Shown in pieces: positions 1-9,166 of a stretch of 64,000 nucleotides of DNA. The translations under genes and the position numbers were made by a program. Position 1 is the first letter of the stretch, and each line of letters opens with the position of its first letter. Source of the stretch: JAHDQI01 sp022705405 (GTDB taxonomy: Bacteria; Planctomycetota; Phycisphaerae; Sedimentisphaerales; Anaerohalosphaeraceae); contig JARKTN010000059.1 in NCBI GenBank assembly GCA_029973085.1, forward strand, positions 1-64,000, in the 5' to 3' direction. Under the pieces are notes generated by a model. The model had not been told where the DNA came from. It did not search any database and saw only the letters and a list, made by a program, of their open reading frames with translations.

Positions 1-2258
1 GTATCCTGCTTCTGAAGGATGTCCAGCGCCTCGCCAAAGGAGGCATGCGGCATCGTAGTCGGCATCAGCAGAAAAGAACCTTCATCCAGAGGCGGCATAA
101 ATTCCCGCCCAAGGCCCGGAAACGTATGGGCAGCCGACGACCAAAGACGGTTTGCTCGAAGTTCACCGGGTACAAAACGAAACAGTCTTTCAAAGCCAAA
201 CCAGATTAGCGCCCCCAGAAGCAGCAAGACCGTCGGAATCGACAGGAATTTAATTTTGTGAACCAGACACCATCTCAAAATCGGTTCATAATAATGCTGA
301 AACAGCAAAATAACCCCCATCAGTCCTCCGATCAGCAAAACCACAAACAGCAGATTCAGCGGCAGCCCTTTCTGTACGCCCAGCGGATTCCAGTCGGCCG
401 TCAGCAGCACGGCCACCAGCAAAAGAACCACAAGATTTCCAACCAGCGGGGCCTTTTTCCGAATACTCGGAGGGATCCGATCCCGAAACAGAGAATATGC
501 CGCCAGGAGAATCAGCGCCGATCCCGCCGGCCAATTGAAACGAAAGCAAACCCACAACCCTGCCAGCGCAAGCAGACTGTACAAAAAGATTCGAATGTAT
601 TTAGAGCCGATCTTTCGCGGGAAAAACACCAGGTGCGCAATCGGCGGGATCACGGTCAGCGCAATGACAATGGAGGCAAACAGCGCAAAGGTTTTGGTAA
701 ACGCCAGCGGCTTAAAGAGTCTGCCCTCCGGTCCGCTCATAAAGAACACCGGCAGAAAACTGATTATTGTCGAAGCACATGCTGAAAATACTCCCCCTCC
801 CACCTCCGCCGCCGCTCGGTGAATGACCTCAGCCCTCGGCATGTCCGGCGGATCTTCCTCCAGATGTTTTAAAATGTTCTCGCAGATCACGATCCCCATA
901 TCAACAATGGTCCCCACCGCAATCGCAATCCCCGACAGGGATACAATATTGGCATCTACGCCAAAGATCTTCATCAGAATAAAGCAGCCCAGCACTGCAA
1001 GCGGCATGACGGAACTAATCAGAATCGAACTGCGAAGATGACGCACCATGATAATCAAAACGATGACCGTCACCAGCACTTCCTGATAAATAGCGTCGTT
1101 GAGCGTACCGAGCGTTTCATAAATCAGGCCGGTCCGGTCATAAAACGGAACAATTGTCACCTTCGACACGGTTCCGTCGGCCAGCGTTTTGGAAGGCAAG
1201 CCCGGAGATAGTTCTTCGATTTTCTGTTTGACGCTTTGGATTACTTCCAGCGGATTGGAACCATACTTGGCCACTACCACGCCGCCTACCGCCTCGGCGC
1301 CCGCCTTATCGAGGGCGCCGGTGCGGACCTGCGGTCCCCATGTCACCTTTGCCACATGCTTAATCTGCACCGGAACATTATCCCGGACTCGGATGACCGC
1401 ACTCTCGACATCCTCAAGCGATTTGATAAATCCGACGCCGCGAACCAGATACTCGACCCGATTCAGTTCAATCGTCTGGGCTCCGACATCGATGTTGGAC
1501 CGCTGCACTGCGGCAAAGACCTCATCCAATCCCACGCCGAATGCCCGCATCGCATCCGGGTCGGCCTCGATCTGATACTCCCGCACAAATCCTCCCACCG
1601 AGGCCGCCTCGCTGACCCCCATTGCCGAACGCAGCCGCGGACGCACCTGCCAGTCCTGAATCGTCCGCAACTGTTCCAGGTCCCATCCTCCCGCCGGCCG
1701 GCCTTGCGGATCGCGCCCCTCCAGCGTGTACCAGTAGATCTGTCCCAGCGCCGTCGCATCCGGCCCCATCGTCGGCATCACTCCGGGCGGCAGCGTCCCT
1801 GCAGGCAGACTGTTGAGCTTTTCAAGGATTCGGCTTCGCGTCCAATAGAAATCCTTGCCGCCGATCCATTTCTCAAAAAAGGTAAAATCCCTGAACACCA
1901 CATAAATTGACGAAAAGCCAAACATGGAACTGCTGCGAATCACCTGAATATCCGGAATACCCAGCAGCGCCGTAGTCAAAGGATAGGTGACCTGGTCTTC
2001 TACATCCTGCGGGCTTCGGCCGGGCCATTCAGTAAAGACGATTTGCTGATTTTCTCCGATATCCGGAATCGCATCCACGGCTACCGGATTACGGCGAAGC
2101 GCTGCGAATTGCCAGTCAAACGGCGCTACATAGATACCCCAGCCGATGACGAATAAGGCGATCAGACCTACGACCAGTTTGTTGTAAATGCAAAAGCCCA
2201 GGATCTTTCCAATCCAGGATTCCTGCTCAGGCGTCAGATTGTATCGGGATTCTTTCAT
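1..2258 (-). CDS. cusA: CusA/CzcA-family heavy-metal efflux RND pump (C-terminus beyond left edge)
   Basis: Inner-membrane proton-driven RND pump that exports metal ions through the adaptor and channel encoded just upstream. I translated the minus strand from the ATG at 2258, which has a GGAGAG ribosome site about 11 bases upstream. The frame stays open to the window edge (about 752 codons). Seen: a first membrane helix after an unusually long soluble start, then the family motif with PDIGENQ and VTYPL, GPDATALGQIYWY, and the TM4 block with GIVICENILKHLEE. A stretch of about 107 residues (roughly 300-620) with several hydrophobic segments is inserted before the YYEPILRW block; E. coli CusA has only a short link there. 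It is the last gene of cusC-cusB-cusA. Metal specificity (Cu/Ag or Zn/Co/Cd) cannot be read from the visible part. Confidence 0.9.
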   Translation of the reverse strand, partial: MKESRYNLTPEQESWIGKILGFCIYNKLVVGLIALFVIGWGIYVAPFDWQFAALRRNPVAVDAIPDIGENQQIVFTEWPGRSPQDVEDQVTYPLTTALLGIPDIQVIRSSSMFGFSSIYVVFRDFTFFEKWIGGKDFYWTRSRILEKLNSLPAGTLPPGVMPTMGPDATALGQIYWYTLEGRDPQGRPAGGWDLEQLRTIQDWQVRPRLRSAMGVSEAASVGGFVREYQIEADPDAMRAFGVGLDEVFAAVQRSNIDVGAQTIELNRVEYLVRGVGFIKSLEDVESAVIRVRDNVPVQIKHVAKVTWGPQVRTGALDKAGAEAVGGVVVAKYGSNPLEVIQSVKQKIEELSPGLPSKTLADGTVSKVTIVPFYDRTGLIYETLGTLNDAIYQEVLVTVIVLIIMVRHLRSSILISSVMPLAVLGCFILMKIFGVDANIVSLSGIAIAVGTIVDMGIVICENILKHLEEDPPDMPRAEVIHRAAAEVGGGVFSACASTIISFLPVFFMSGPEGRLFKPLAFTKTFALFASIVIALTVIPPIAHLVFFPRKIGSKYIRIFLYSLLALAGLWVCFRFNWPAGSALILLAAYSLFRDRIPPSIRKKAPLVGNLVVLLLVAVLLTADWNPLGVQKGLPLNLLFVVLLIGGLMGVILLFQHYYEPILRWCLVHKIKFLSIPTVLLLLGALIWFGFERLFRFVPGELRANRLWSSAAHTFPGLGREFMPPLDEGSFLLMPTTMPHASFGEALDILQKQD

Positions 2259-2296
2259 CGCAGCAGTAACTCTCCGCAAGGTTTCGCCCAGTTAAA

Positions 2297-3889
2297 TTAC
2301 TTGTGAAACTGCGGCAATTTATCCAGGTACTTCTCCGGCTCCTTCAAAAAACTGGCCTCGCATCCGGGGCAGCAGAAGTAAACCTTTTTACCCTGATATA
2401 AAATAAAGACATCCTTATCAATCGGCCCGCCCATGACCGGGCAATGGGTCTGCTCAATGGCTCCGGACTCGCGGGCCGCAGGATCAATGGTCATCATGCT
2501 CGGCCTGGCCTGAATCTGAAGAGATGAATCAATCTTGAATGCCCCGCGGGCGACCACCCGTTCTCCTTCTATCAATCCTTCGCGAACGATGTATTCAGCC
2601 CCTGCCCGCGGTCCCAATACAATCTGCCTTCCGACAAACGTCGGCTTCTCCTGCCCTTCAATCTGCACATAAACCACCGCTCGATCCAGATTCTGTCCGG
2701 TAATCAGCGCTGCCTCCGCCGGAATCATCAGAGGCATCTGGGGTTTGTCATCCGGTTTGTACAACGTCTCGGCTCGAACCAGGTCCATTTGGCAAATATC
2801 GCACTTGCCGGCCTGGTCTCGCACTATATCTCCATGCATCGGGCAGATCCATCGGCCTTTCAGATCCGCCGACATCGTACGGCCCTCCTCGGTCAATGAG
2901 GCCCTGACCTGCGCCCGCACAAACAACTCCGGCTTGAGCAAACCCTCTGTGTTTTCCACGGTTGCCCTTACTTGCGCTGTGCGGGTTTTCGGATCCAGCG
3001 TTGGCGAGATAAAACTGATCTTGGCCTCAAACAAACGCCCCGGATATGCCTCTGTCGTAAACTCGACCGGCTGTCCGTATTGAAGCCATGCCAAATCCGA
3101 TTCGTATGCGTCCAGCGTCAGCCACAACGCTGACAAATCCGCAATTGTATAAATCGGACTTGCAGTCTGGACGTACATTCCTTCGGATACGGACTTTTCT
3201 ATCACCACTCCGCCAATCGGGGCATAGATCGTCAGATGATCCATTACCTTTCCGCTCTTTTCTACTTGGGCAATCTGCTTGGCCGTCACACCCAGTAGCC
3301 GCAATTTATCCCTCGCCGCCTGCACGCTTCGGTCAGCCGACTGCCTCAAAAGAGGCGAGTTGCTTTCGATCTGTCCGGCTGACTGCAAAGCCCCCAACAA
3401 CTCGGCCTGAGCGCTAATCAGGTCCGGACTGTACAATTCGGCCATGTGATCGCCTTTTCGGACCGGCATCCCGGTATAATCCACAAAAAGCCGGTCGATC
3501 CGTCCGGCTGTCCAGGCAGAAATCGATTTGACACGGGTTTGGTCATAATCCAGTTTGCCTATCAGTCGAATCTGGGCCTGTGCCGGTTTTCGCTCTACCA
3601 CGGCCGTTTCAATTTCCATTAAATGTACAGCAGACGGTGAAAAAGAGATCATTGATCCGGAAGTCTGGGTTTGTTCATCCGTCAAGGGAATCAGATCCAT
3701 AAAACAGATCGGGCACTTACCCGGCTTGGGAAGTTGGATTTGAGGATGCATCGAACAGGTCCAAACCTCTGCCTTTTTCCCTGTCTCAATGTTTGCTTGA
3801 GAATTTGGGTGGTTTTCAGGGCCTCTAAACCAGTAGCCAAAGGCAAAAAAAAGTATGGCAATTAAGATATAAGTTATTTTTCTTAGCAT
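2297..3889 (-). CDS. cusB: CusB-like periplasmic adaptor with three metal-binding modules
   Basis: Membrane-fusion adaptor that bridges the RND pump and the outer-membrane channel. 530 residues: an N-terminal membrane anchor (about 5-21), a heavy-metal-binding domain at 43-68 (CSMHP then CPICFMDL), barrel-sandwich and hairpin regions (about 110-330), a second heavy-metal-binding domain at 347-370 (CPMH then CDICQMDL), a beta-barrel/membrane-proximal part, and a C-terminal YHS-like domain at 481-526 (THCPVMGG and CCPGC). Adaptors of this family usually carry one or two such modules. It lies 107 bases after the TolC gene and 38 bases before the pump, so one operon is likely. The ATG at 3889 lacks a clear Shine-Dalgarno sequence. 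Confidence 0.92.
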   Translation of the reverse strand: MLRKITYILIAILFFAFGYWFRGPENHPNSQANIETGKKAEVWTCSMHPQIQLPKPGKCPICFMDLIPLTDEQTQTSGSMISFSPSAVHLMEIETAVVERKPAQAQIRLIGKLDYDQTRVKSISAWTAGRIDRLFVDYTGMPVRKGDHMAELYSPDLISAQAELLGALQSAGQIESNSPLLRQSADRSVQAARDKLRLLGVTAKQIAQVEKSGKVMDHLTIYAPIGGVVIEKSVSEGMYVQTASPIYTIADLSALWLTLDAYESDLAWLQYGQPVEFTTEAYPGRLFEAKISFISPTLDPKTRTAQVRATVENTEGLLKPELFVRAQVRASLTEEGRTMSADLKGRWICPMHGDIVRDQAGKCDICQMDLVRAETLYKPDDKPQMPLMIPAEAALITGQNLDRAVVYVQIEGQEKPTFVGRQIVLGPRAGAEYIVREGLIEGERVVARGAFKIDSSLQIQARPSMMTIDPAARESGAIEQTHCPVMGGPIDKDVFILYQGKKVYFCCPGCEASFLKEPEKYLDKLPQFHK

Positions 3890-3996
3890 ACTTATAAAAC
3901 CTGTGAATTTTTAACAATGAAGCGTCCCGTTTATCATAGTATATCTATTAGTTAAGTAGCAATTATGTTCTTAACAACAACCTCGAAAATCATTAT

Positions 3997-5301
3997 TTAT
4001 GGCTGGTTTGTGTCCGGAATTTTTCCTCCCAGCAGTTGCTCCAAGCGGGCTTGTTGCTGCAAATGCGTTGTCAAAGATCGCTCATAGGCCAGTTCATACA
4101 TCAACTGTTTGCGTTGTGCATCAAGTAAGCGGAGGAAATCGAGACTGCCCGAGCGATAGGCATCCTCTGAGACCTGGACCATCTGTCGGGCTTTGGGGAT
4201 CAAGATGCTGCTGTACAGAACGGTCTTTCGCCAACTGTCTTCCAAGTCATAAATTGTCCGTGCGGCTTCGGCCGAAAGGTCGTTGGTTTTCTGCTGCTCC
4301 TGCCGGCGGATGCGGACAACCTGCGATCGGGCCTGGCCGACCTTATCGCGGTAACTATCTTGCCAGATAGGAAGATTGATCGAAAACATCAGCGCCACCG
4401 GATCGTGATCATTGCCGCTCATGCCGGATTGATCTCTATTTAAAAACATCCACTCCACGCCAAGGTCGATATTCGGATAAAAACGCTTATCGGCAAGATC
4501 CGCCTCATGCCGCGCCGAGACAGCGTCAAATCGGATCGCCTTCAATTCAGGGTTTGACTGAGCCAGCTGTTGGCTGATTTTTCCGACATCCGGGCGAATT
4601 AAGCTGGTTTGGCCACAGACAGGCCACGGCAGAAGAACATCGGTCGGTCGATTCAAAATCGCGCATAACTCGGCGGAGGCGGGCCGGCGCATCTGTTCGA
4701 CGCTGACCAGCGCATCTTCCATCTCAGCCAGTTCGATCTGTGCCCGAATCACATCCGCCTGCGCCGCGGCCGCCACCCGGTAGCGGGACTGAGCTACCTG
4801 TTCAAATGACCTCAACAAATCCAGATTGGCCTGAGCGATTCGGACAGCATTAGCCAAATAGGAATATTCATAAAACGACTGTTTGACTCGCCGGACCAGA
4901 TCCAGATATTCCGCCTGATAGCGCTGGCCTGCCGCTTTCGCCGCTGCCGAAGCGGCATCGGTTCGCGCTTCAAGCGTTCCAAACCATGGAAGCATCTGCA
5001 TGATGCGAAGCCGATGCCGATCGCCCATCGAGGTATCCCGGATGAAGTAATCATATTCGAGTTTTGGGTCCTCCGGCGTGCCGGCAGGTCTGACGGCCAG
5101 CATAGCAGAGCGCCACTGCTCGTAGGCGCTTTGAAGACCGGCGTTTTTGGCCGCTGCCTCCTGCAAGTAGTCTTTCAGATAAACCGGAGCATTGGGATCT
5201 TCTGCGAAGATTGAATCAGCGCTTGAAATCAAGACAGAGAAAACTATAGCTGCCTGAAATATAATCGGTAGGGCAGAGGTCTGATTTTTATTCGAATGCA
5301 T
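3997..5301 (-). CDS. cusC: TolC/CusC-family outer-membrane efflux channel
   Basis: Outer-membrane factor completing the tripartite metal exporter. 434 residues with a signal peptide (hydrophobic core about 13-30, cleavage probably near the AEDPNAP segment), then two TolC-type repeats rich in long amphipathic helices with Ala, Gln, Arg and Glu. There is no lipobox cysteine near the N-terminus, so this looks like a plain secreted form rather than the lipoprotein form of E. coli CusC. The ATG at 5301 has an AAGGG site 8 bases upstream. First gene of the operon. Adjacent cusB and cusA fix the role as metal efflux. Confidence 0.88.
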   Translation of the reverse strand: MHSNKNQTSALPIIFQAAIVFSVLISSADSIFAEDPNAPVYLKDYLQEAAAKNAGLQSAYEQWRSAMLAVRPAGTPEDPKLEYDYFIRDTSMGDRHRLRIMQMLPWFGTLEARTDAASAAAKAAGQRYQAEYLDLVRRVKQSFYEYSYLANAVRIAQANLDLLRSFEQVAQSRYRVAAAAQADVIRAQIELAEMEDALVSVEQMRRPASAELCAILNRPTDVLLPWPVCGQTSLIRPDVGKISQQLAQSNPELKAIRFDAVSARHEADLADKRFYPNIDLGVEWMFLNRDQSGMSGNDHDPVALMFSINLPIWQDSYRDKVGQARSQVVRIRRQEQQKTNDLSAEAARTIYDLEDSWRKTVLYSSILIPKARQMVQVSEDAYRSGSLDFLRLLDAQRKQLMYELAYERSLTTHLQQQARLEQLLGGKIPDTNQP

Positions 5302-5344
5302 AAATAAACCCTTTCTGATAAAAAAGGATGCAGATGCTTTCGTA

Positions 5345-5381
5345 TTTATACTACCCTAAAATCCCTCCGGTTCAATGTCAA
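5345..5381 (-). promoter_or_regulatory. Candidate promoter of the cus operon
   Basis: On the minus strand TTGAAC (5375-5370) is 19 bases from TATAAA (5350-5345). A 19-base spacer is typical of promoters activated by MerR-family metal sensors such as CueR, but I see no clean dyad in the spacer. An overlapping alternative is TTGACA (5381-5376) 17 bases from TAGGGT. It lies 44 bases upstream of the cusC start and back to back with the ZIP gene promoter. Confidence 0.4.
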
Positions 5382-5449
5382 TAATTTGTCATCAGGGCAA
5401 AAGATCGCTCGGGTAGAGATTTTCCGCTCAGAAAGGATATCCCCGAAGA

Positions 5450-5478
5450 TTGACCTTTTAGGCGGCTTGGAGTATAGT
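5450..5478 (+). promoter_or_regulatory. Sigma-70 type promoter of the ZIP transporter gene
   Basis: TTGACC (5450-5455), 17-base spacer, TATAGT (5473-5478). The predicted transcript start near 5485 leaves a leader of about 33 bases before the ATG at 5518. It decides against the longer reading frame from 5386, whose start would lie upstream of the promoter. Confidence 0.6.
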
Positions 5479-5517
5479 ATCAAGGCATGGACTTTTCTTA
5501 ACCATCGAAAGGCGACA

Positions 5518-6330
5518 ATGTTTGGGTGGATGCAACAGTTAAATCCTGTTTTTCAGGCGCTGATCGCAACCCTGTTTACCTGGGGGCTGACAGCTCTGGG
5601 GGCGTCCTGTGTGTTTTTTTTCAAACAGATTAACCGCAAGACGCTGGATTTCATGCTTTCCTTTGCCGGCGGAGTGATGATCGCGGCCAGTTTCTGGTCG
5701 CTTTTGGCCCCGGCCATTGAGATGGCCGCCAACCAGGGGCAGATCTCCTGGGTACCGGCGGTGGTCGGTTTTTTGCTGGGCGGCGTTTTTTTGCGTCTGA
5801 TCGATATGGCGCTGCCGCACCTGCATCTGGGCTATCCCATCGAAGAAGCCGAGGGTATCCATACCACTTGGCGACGGAGCATTCTGCTGGTACTGGCAAT
5901 CACAATCCACAATATCCCGGAAGGGCTGGCCGTCGGGGTGGCCTTTGGCGCGCTTGGCCATGGGTTGACAGAGACCAGTTTTTCAGGCGCCTGTGCCCTG
6001 GCCATGGGCATTGGCATCCAGAACTTTCCAGAAGGCGTTGCCGTGGCGGTTCCGCTGCGGCGTGAAGGAATCAGCCGTCTGAAAAGTTTCTGGTACGGTC
6101 AGCTGTCCGGCATAGTGGAACCGATTGCCGGAGTACTGGGGGCTTGGGCGGTTCTCCGGATGACTCCTCTGCTGCCGTATGCATTGTCCTTTGCGGCCGG
6201 TGCGATGATCTTCGTCGTTGTAGAGGAAGTCATCCCCGAATCCCAGCGTGAAGGCAGATTAGACTTGGCTACTGCCGGCGTCATGCTCGGCTTTGCCGTA
6301 ATGATGACGCTGGATGTAGCGCTGGGATAG
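5518..6330 (+). CDS. ZIP-family metal transporter (ZupT/GufA-like)
   Basis: Inner-membrane divalent metal transporter of the ZIP family, which normally moves Zn, Fe or Mn into the cytoplasm. 270 residues, about eight membrane helices. The metal-site motifs are HNIPEGLAVGVAFGA (TM4) and NFPEGVAVAVPLR (TM5), with a late EEVIPES motif. I chose the ATG at 5518 (MFGWMQQ) because AAGG lies about 7 bases upstream and the strong promoter sits just before it. It is divergent from the cus exporter, so import and export genes share one 216-base control region. The substrate is not determined by sequence. Confidence 0.88.
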   Translation: MFGWMQQLNPVFQALIATLFTWGLTALGASCVFFFKQINRKTLDFMLSFAGGVMIAASFWSLLAPAIEMAANQGQISWVPAVVGFLLGGVFLRLIDMALPHLHLGYPIEEAEGIHTTWRRSILLVLAITIHNIPEGLAVGVAFGALGHGLTETSFSGACALAMGIGIQNFPEGVAVAVPLRREGISRLKSFWYGQLSGIVEPIAGVLGAWAVLRMTPLLPYALSFAAGAMIFVVVEEVIPESQREGRLDLATAGVMLGFAVMMTLDVALG

Positions 6331-6341
6331 CCGGGCAACCG

Positions 6342-7181
6342 TCAGACTGTCGCTATCTCTTTGGACCGGATGTGAACATCCTGCTGCGGGAAGGGAATCG
6401 TACAGCCGCCTTCTTCCAGAGCCACTTTGAGCTTTTCATTTAAAGCAAATAAAACGCTCCAGTAATCTGTGCCTTTTACCCACGGACATACAAGAAAATT
6501 AACGCTGCTTTCAGTGAGTTGCGACACTGCCAACAGCGGGGCCGGTTCGGGAAGAATTCGCGGTTCTTCCGCAAGAACCCGCTCAATAATTCCACGAGCT
6601 GTTTTCAAATCATCCCTATAGGATACACGAATTGTCAAGTCCACCCGCCGAGTCTCATTGGCCGTATAATTGCGTATATTGCCTCCCGTAATCTGTGCGT
6701 TCGGAATAATAATTTTTGTATTATCTATGGAATTTAAGACCGTATTGAAGATCTGAATTTCCTGTACCTTACCTGATGTTCCGGCGATTTCTACAAAATC
6801 TCCAACGCGGAACGGTTTAAATAAAATCAATATGATGCCTGCAGCAAAGTTGGAGAGGGAACCCTGCAGGGCAAACCCGACGGCCAAACCGGCCGCTCCG
6901 ATAACCGCCACAAACTGTTTGCTCGCGTCATCACCCAAAATCTTAGTCAGCGCCGCCACAATGACCATCAACAGCAGCGCTGAATAGAGCAAATGTTTTA
7001 TAAAGGCGCGCAGGGTGGGATCAACATGCCCTTTTTCCATCACCTTGTTGACAAAAAGGGTCGCCAGTCTGGCAAGCCAACGACCGATCAAAAAGATCAA
7101 AGCCGCCGCAACCAGGTTCCACAGCAGGTCCACACCATTAACGGTCAGGTATTCTATTATTTTATCCCACATTTGTTCCAT
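6342..7181 (-). CDS. MscS-family mechanosensitive channel
   Basis: Small-conductance mechanosensitive channel that opens under membrane tension to release solutes after hypo-osmotic shock. 279 residues: three membrane helices in the first about 115 residues, then the pore-lining TM3 pattern rich in Gly and Ala (AAGLAVGFALQGSLSNFAAGIILILFKPF, residue runs typical of MscS), the beta domain (VGDFVEIAGTSGKVQEI) and the alpha/beta cytosolic domain. The ATG at 7181 has AGGGA about 10 bases upstream; a TTG at 7217 is possible but less likely. It converges with the ZIP gene (11 bases apart). Confidence 0.92.
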   Translation of the reverse strand: MEQMWDKIIEYLTVNGVDLLWNLVAAALIFLIGRWLARLATLFVNKVMEKGHVDPTLRAFIKHLLYSALLLMVIVAALTKILGDDASKQFVAVIGAAGLAVGFALQGSLSNFAAGIILILFKPFRVGDFVEIAGTSGKVQEIQIFNTVLNSIDNTKIIIPNAQITGGNIRNYTANETRRVDLTIRVSYRDDLKTARGIIERVLAEEPRILPEPAPLLAVSQLTESSVNFLVCPWVKGTDYWSVLFALNEKLKVALEEGGCTIPFPQQDVHIRSKEIATV

Positions 7182-7213
7182 AGGAAAGGTCCCTGTATAA
7201 GCCAACAATTTAC

Positions 7214-7253
7214 ACAAAAAAAACTGTGAGGGCCGAGGCCCTCACAGTTTTTC
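7214..7253 (-). terminator. Rho-independent terminator of the DUF11 lipoprotein gene
   Basis: A 15-bp perfect stem counting the A/T tract (arms 7219-7233 and 7238-7252) with loop CTCG, followed on the minus strand by seven T residues. It sits 20 bases after the stop of the gene at 7273 and could also act on the opposite strand. Confidence 0.9.
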
Positions 7254-7272
7254 AATATACTACGCAATGGTC

Positions 7273-8826
7273 TTACTTATAGAAGTGCGTCGATTCGGTT
7301 TCCTGAACATCGCGATCCAATTGATCGGCATTCATGACAACTCCAAATCGGACATCGCCTTCCTTGACGGCCTTGACGGTGACTCTCCAGGTTGCCTTGG
7401 CCTTGGCATTAAGAGATGCCAGCGGGGCAAAACTGACTTTCATGCCGGCTGCGCTGCCCTGGGTTGCTCCATCGGCAGAAATAAACTGCATTGTATCTTC
7501 GAGCGTGCAGTCAATTTTAACGTTGGTCGCGGTGGCCGTACCCTGATTGGTTACCACAATCACATAGGTTTCGTTGTGACCGACTTCGATCGGATCGGAC
7601 AAGTCAACCACTTCCAACAGCAGGGCCGGAATGCCGCGAATCTCTGTGGACGCAGACTTGGAAACATCCTGTGCACAAACCGCCTTGGCAGTCGCCGTAT
7701 TGGTGATCTTGCCCAGCGTGGTCGGCAGATAGGAAACAGTAAACTGCTTGGAGGCGCCAGGAGCCAGATCGCCCAGATTCCAGGTAATCAAACTGCCGGC
7801 TTGTGTGCCGCCGCCGCTGATCTGAATCTGCTCCACTCCGGCAGGAACCGTGTCGGTCAGGACTGCGCTTTTGGCCACTCCGTCGCCCTTGTTGGCCACG
7901 GTAATGGTGTATTCCACGCGTCGTCCGCCATACTCCCACTCTCGCCCGGTGGTCTTATCAACCGTCAGGATCGGCTGGGTCACCCTGGTGCGCGTGACAT
8001 TGGACTCGGCCTTCAGATTGCCGTCAGCCACAGCGCTGGCCTTGTTTTCAAAGGCGCCGGTCTTGGTCGCCTTAACCTGAACGCTCTTTGTGGCCGAGCG
8101 TCCGGCAGGCAGCGAATCCACTCTCATTGCGATCTGTGAAGCGCCATCCATTGTGGTCAGCCCGGCTGGAAGCGTATCGGTAATCTGAATGTTTTTGGCT
8201 TCTCCCGATCCCTTGTTGGTCACTGTAAAGGTCAGCGTAATCGGATCGCAGATGGATACCTCAGCGGTGGCTGTCTTGGTCAGTTCAAGAGCCGGCTGGA
8301 CAACCTGGGTCTTGGCGCAAGCCGGAATGATATAGGTCGCGTCTGCGCAGGTAGCAATCCAGCCCTCGCTGGTTGCCTGCCCCTTGACAACCAGAGTCTT
8401 GACCTCATTGGGCCCCATACTCTCAATCTGCCAGCTCAAAATCTGTCCGGCCAGTTTGCCCTCCGGATTGGAACTGATGTATTTGAAATTCTGAGCAAGC
8501 CGTTCTGTAATATTGACCGCATACAGATTCTTAGACGTCAGGTTGGTCGCCTTGATCGTGTATTCGAATGGCTCATTCAAAGACACGGACTTGGGCATAA
8601 TCTTTTCGATTTTCAATGTGCCGCAGCAGTCATTGTTATACAACTGCGTGGCCATCCAATAGGCCTCCGGATCCGCTGCCGGAGCAGGTTTGGGAGCCGG
8701 TTCCGGGGCTGGAGCCGGAGCGGGTCTGGGAGCCGGCGCTGGCGCGGGTTTTGCCGCCTGCATACAATTACAACCGGCAGCAAAAGCAAAGGATACCAGC
8801 AGCAAAACTGTCATGAGTTTTCTCAT
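7273..8826 (-). CDS. DUF11-repeat lipoprotein, OmcB-like surface protein
   Basis: 517 residues. A lipoprotein signal (lipobox FAAGC, Cys19) is followed by a Pro-Ala repeat linker (about 24-52) and then at least four DUF11-type beta-sandwich repeats with the recurring pattern TVTNKGSGEAKNIQITDTLPAG and GDLAPGASKQF. About ten cysteines are scattered through it (including a Cys-Cys pair near residue 69). DUF11 repeats with such cysteines occur in the chlamydial 60-kDa outer-membrane protein OmcB and in planctomycete surface proteins. A structural or adhesive envelope role is inferred, not shown. The ATG at 8826 has AGGAGA 7 bases upstream. Transcribed alone, with its own terminator. Confidence 0.85.
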   Translation of the reverse strand: MRKLMTVLLLVSFAFAAGCNCMQAAKPAPAPAPRPAPAPAPEPAPKPAPAADPEAYWMATQLYNNDCCGTLKIEKIMPKSVSLNEPFEYTIKATNLTSKNLYAVNITERLAQNFKYISSNPEGKLAGQILSWQIESMGPNEVKTLVVKGQATSEGWIATCADATYIIPACAKTQVVQPALELTKTATAEVSICDPITLTFTVTNKGSGEAKNIQITDTLPAGLTTMDGASQIAMRVDSLPAGRSATKSVQVKATKTGAFENKASAVADGNLKAESNVTRTRVTQPILTVDKTTGREWEYGGRRVEYTITVANKGDGVAKSAVLTDTVPAGVEQIQISGGGTQAGSLITWNLGDLAPGASKQFTVSYLPTTLGKITNTATAKAVCAQDVSKSASTEIRGIPALLLEVVDLSDPIEVGHNETYVIVVTNQGTATATNVKIDCTLEDTMQFISADGATQGSAAGMKVSFAPLASLNAKAKATWRVTVKAVKEGDVRFGVVMNADQLDRDVQETESTHFYK

Positions 8827-9166
8827 ACGTAGTCTCCTAAAAAAATGTTAAAATAGTTAATATACAAAAACATTATATTTATTTTCGACATGGAGGGGCT
8901 TTATTCAGCTCTCGTCCACGATTCTGCATACGTTTTCTCCGGTAAACTGCTTAATCTATACCAATGTTTATACTATACTGTTTTTATCTTTTTGGGTAGC
9001 ATTTTCTTTTAAATTTTTTTCCTTCTTCTCGGAAGAATTTCACATTTTTCAGCCGGAAAAACTATGTGCCAATTAGGCAAGTGATTTGTCTTTTGACCCG
9101 CCTGCGAGTTCAAGATATAATTGTCCAAGAACCAATCTCGACAAAAAAGACTCCGGAGATCCGTCA
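8827..9166. other. AT-rich intergenic region between divergent genes
   Basis: No gene seen. It separates the divergent DUF11 and rmuC genes and must hold both promoters. A TATAAT-like -10 for the minus gene is visible near 8872-8877, without a convincing -35. No terminator or repeat found. Confidence 0.4.

Noticed and set aside
258..822. Short plus-strand frames in the first 2.2 kb
   Set aside because: They lie opposite the continuous CusA frame on the minus strand.
7267..8139. A 290-codon plus-strand frame opposite the DUF11 gene
   Set aside because: Shadow of the repeat-rich gene, which has a signal peptide, ribosome site and terminator.
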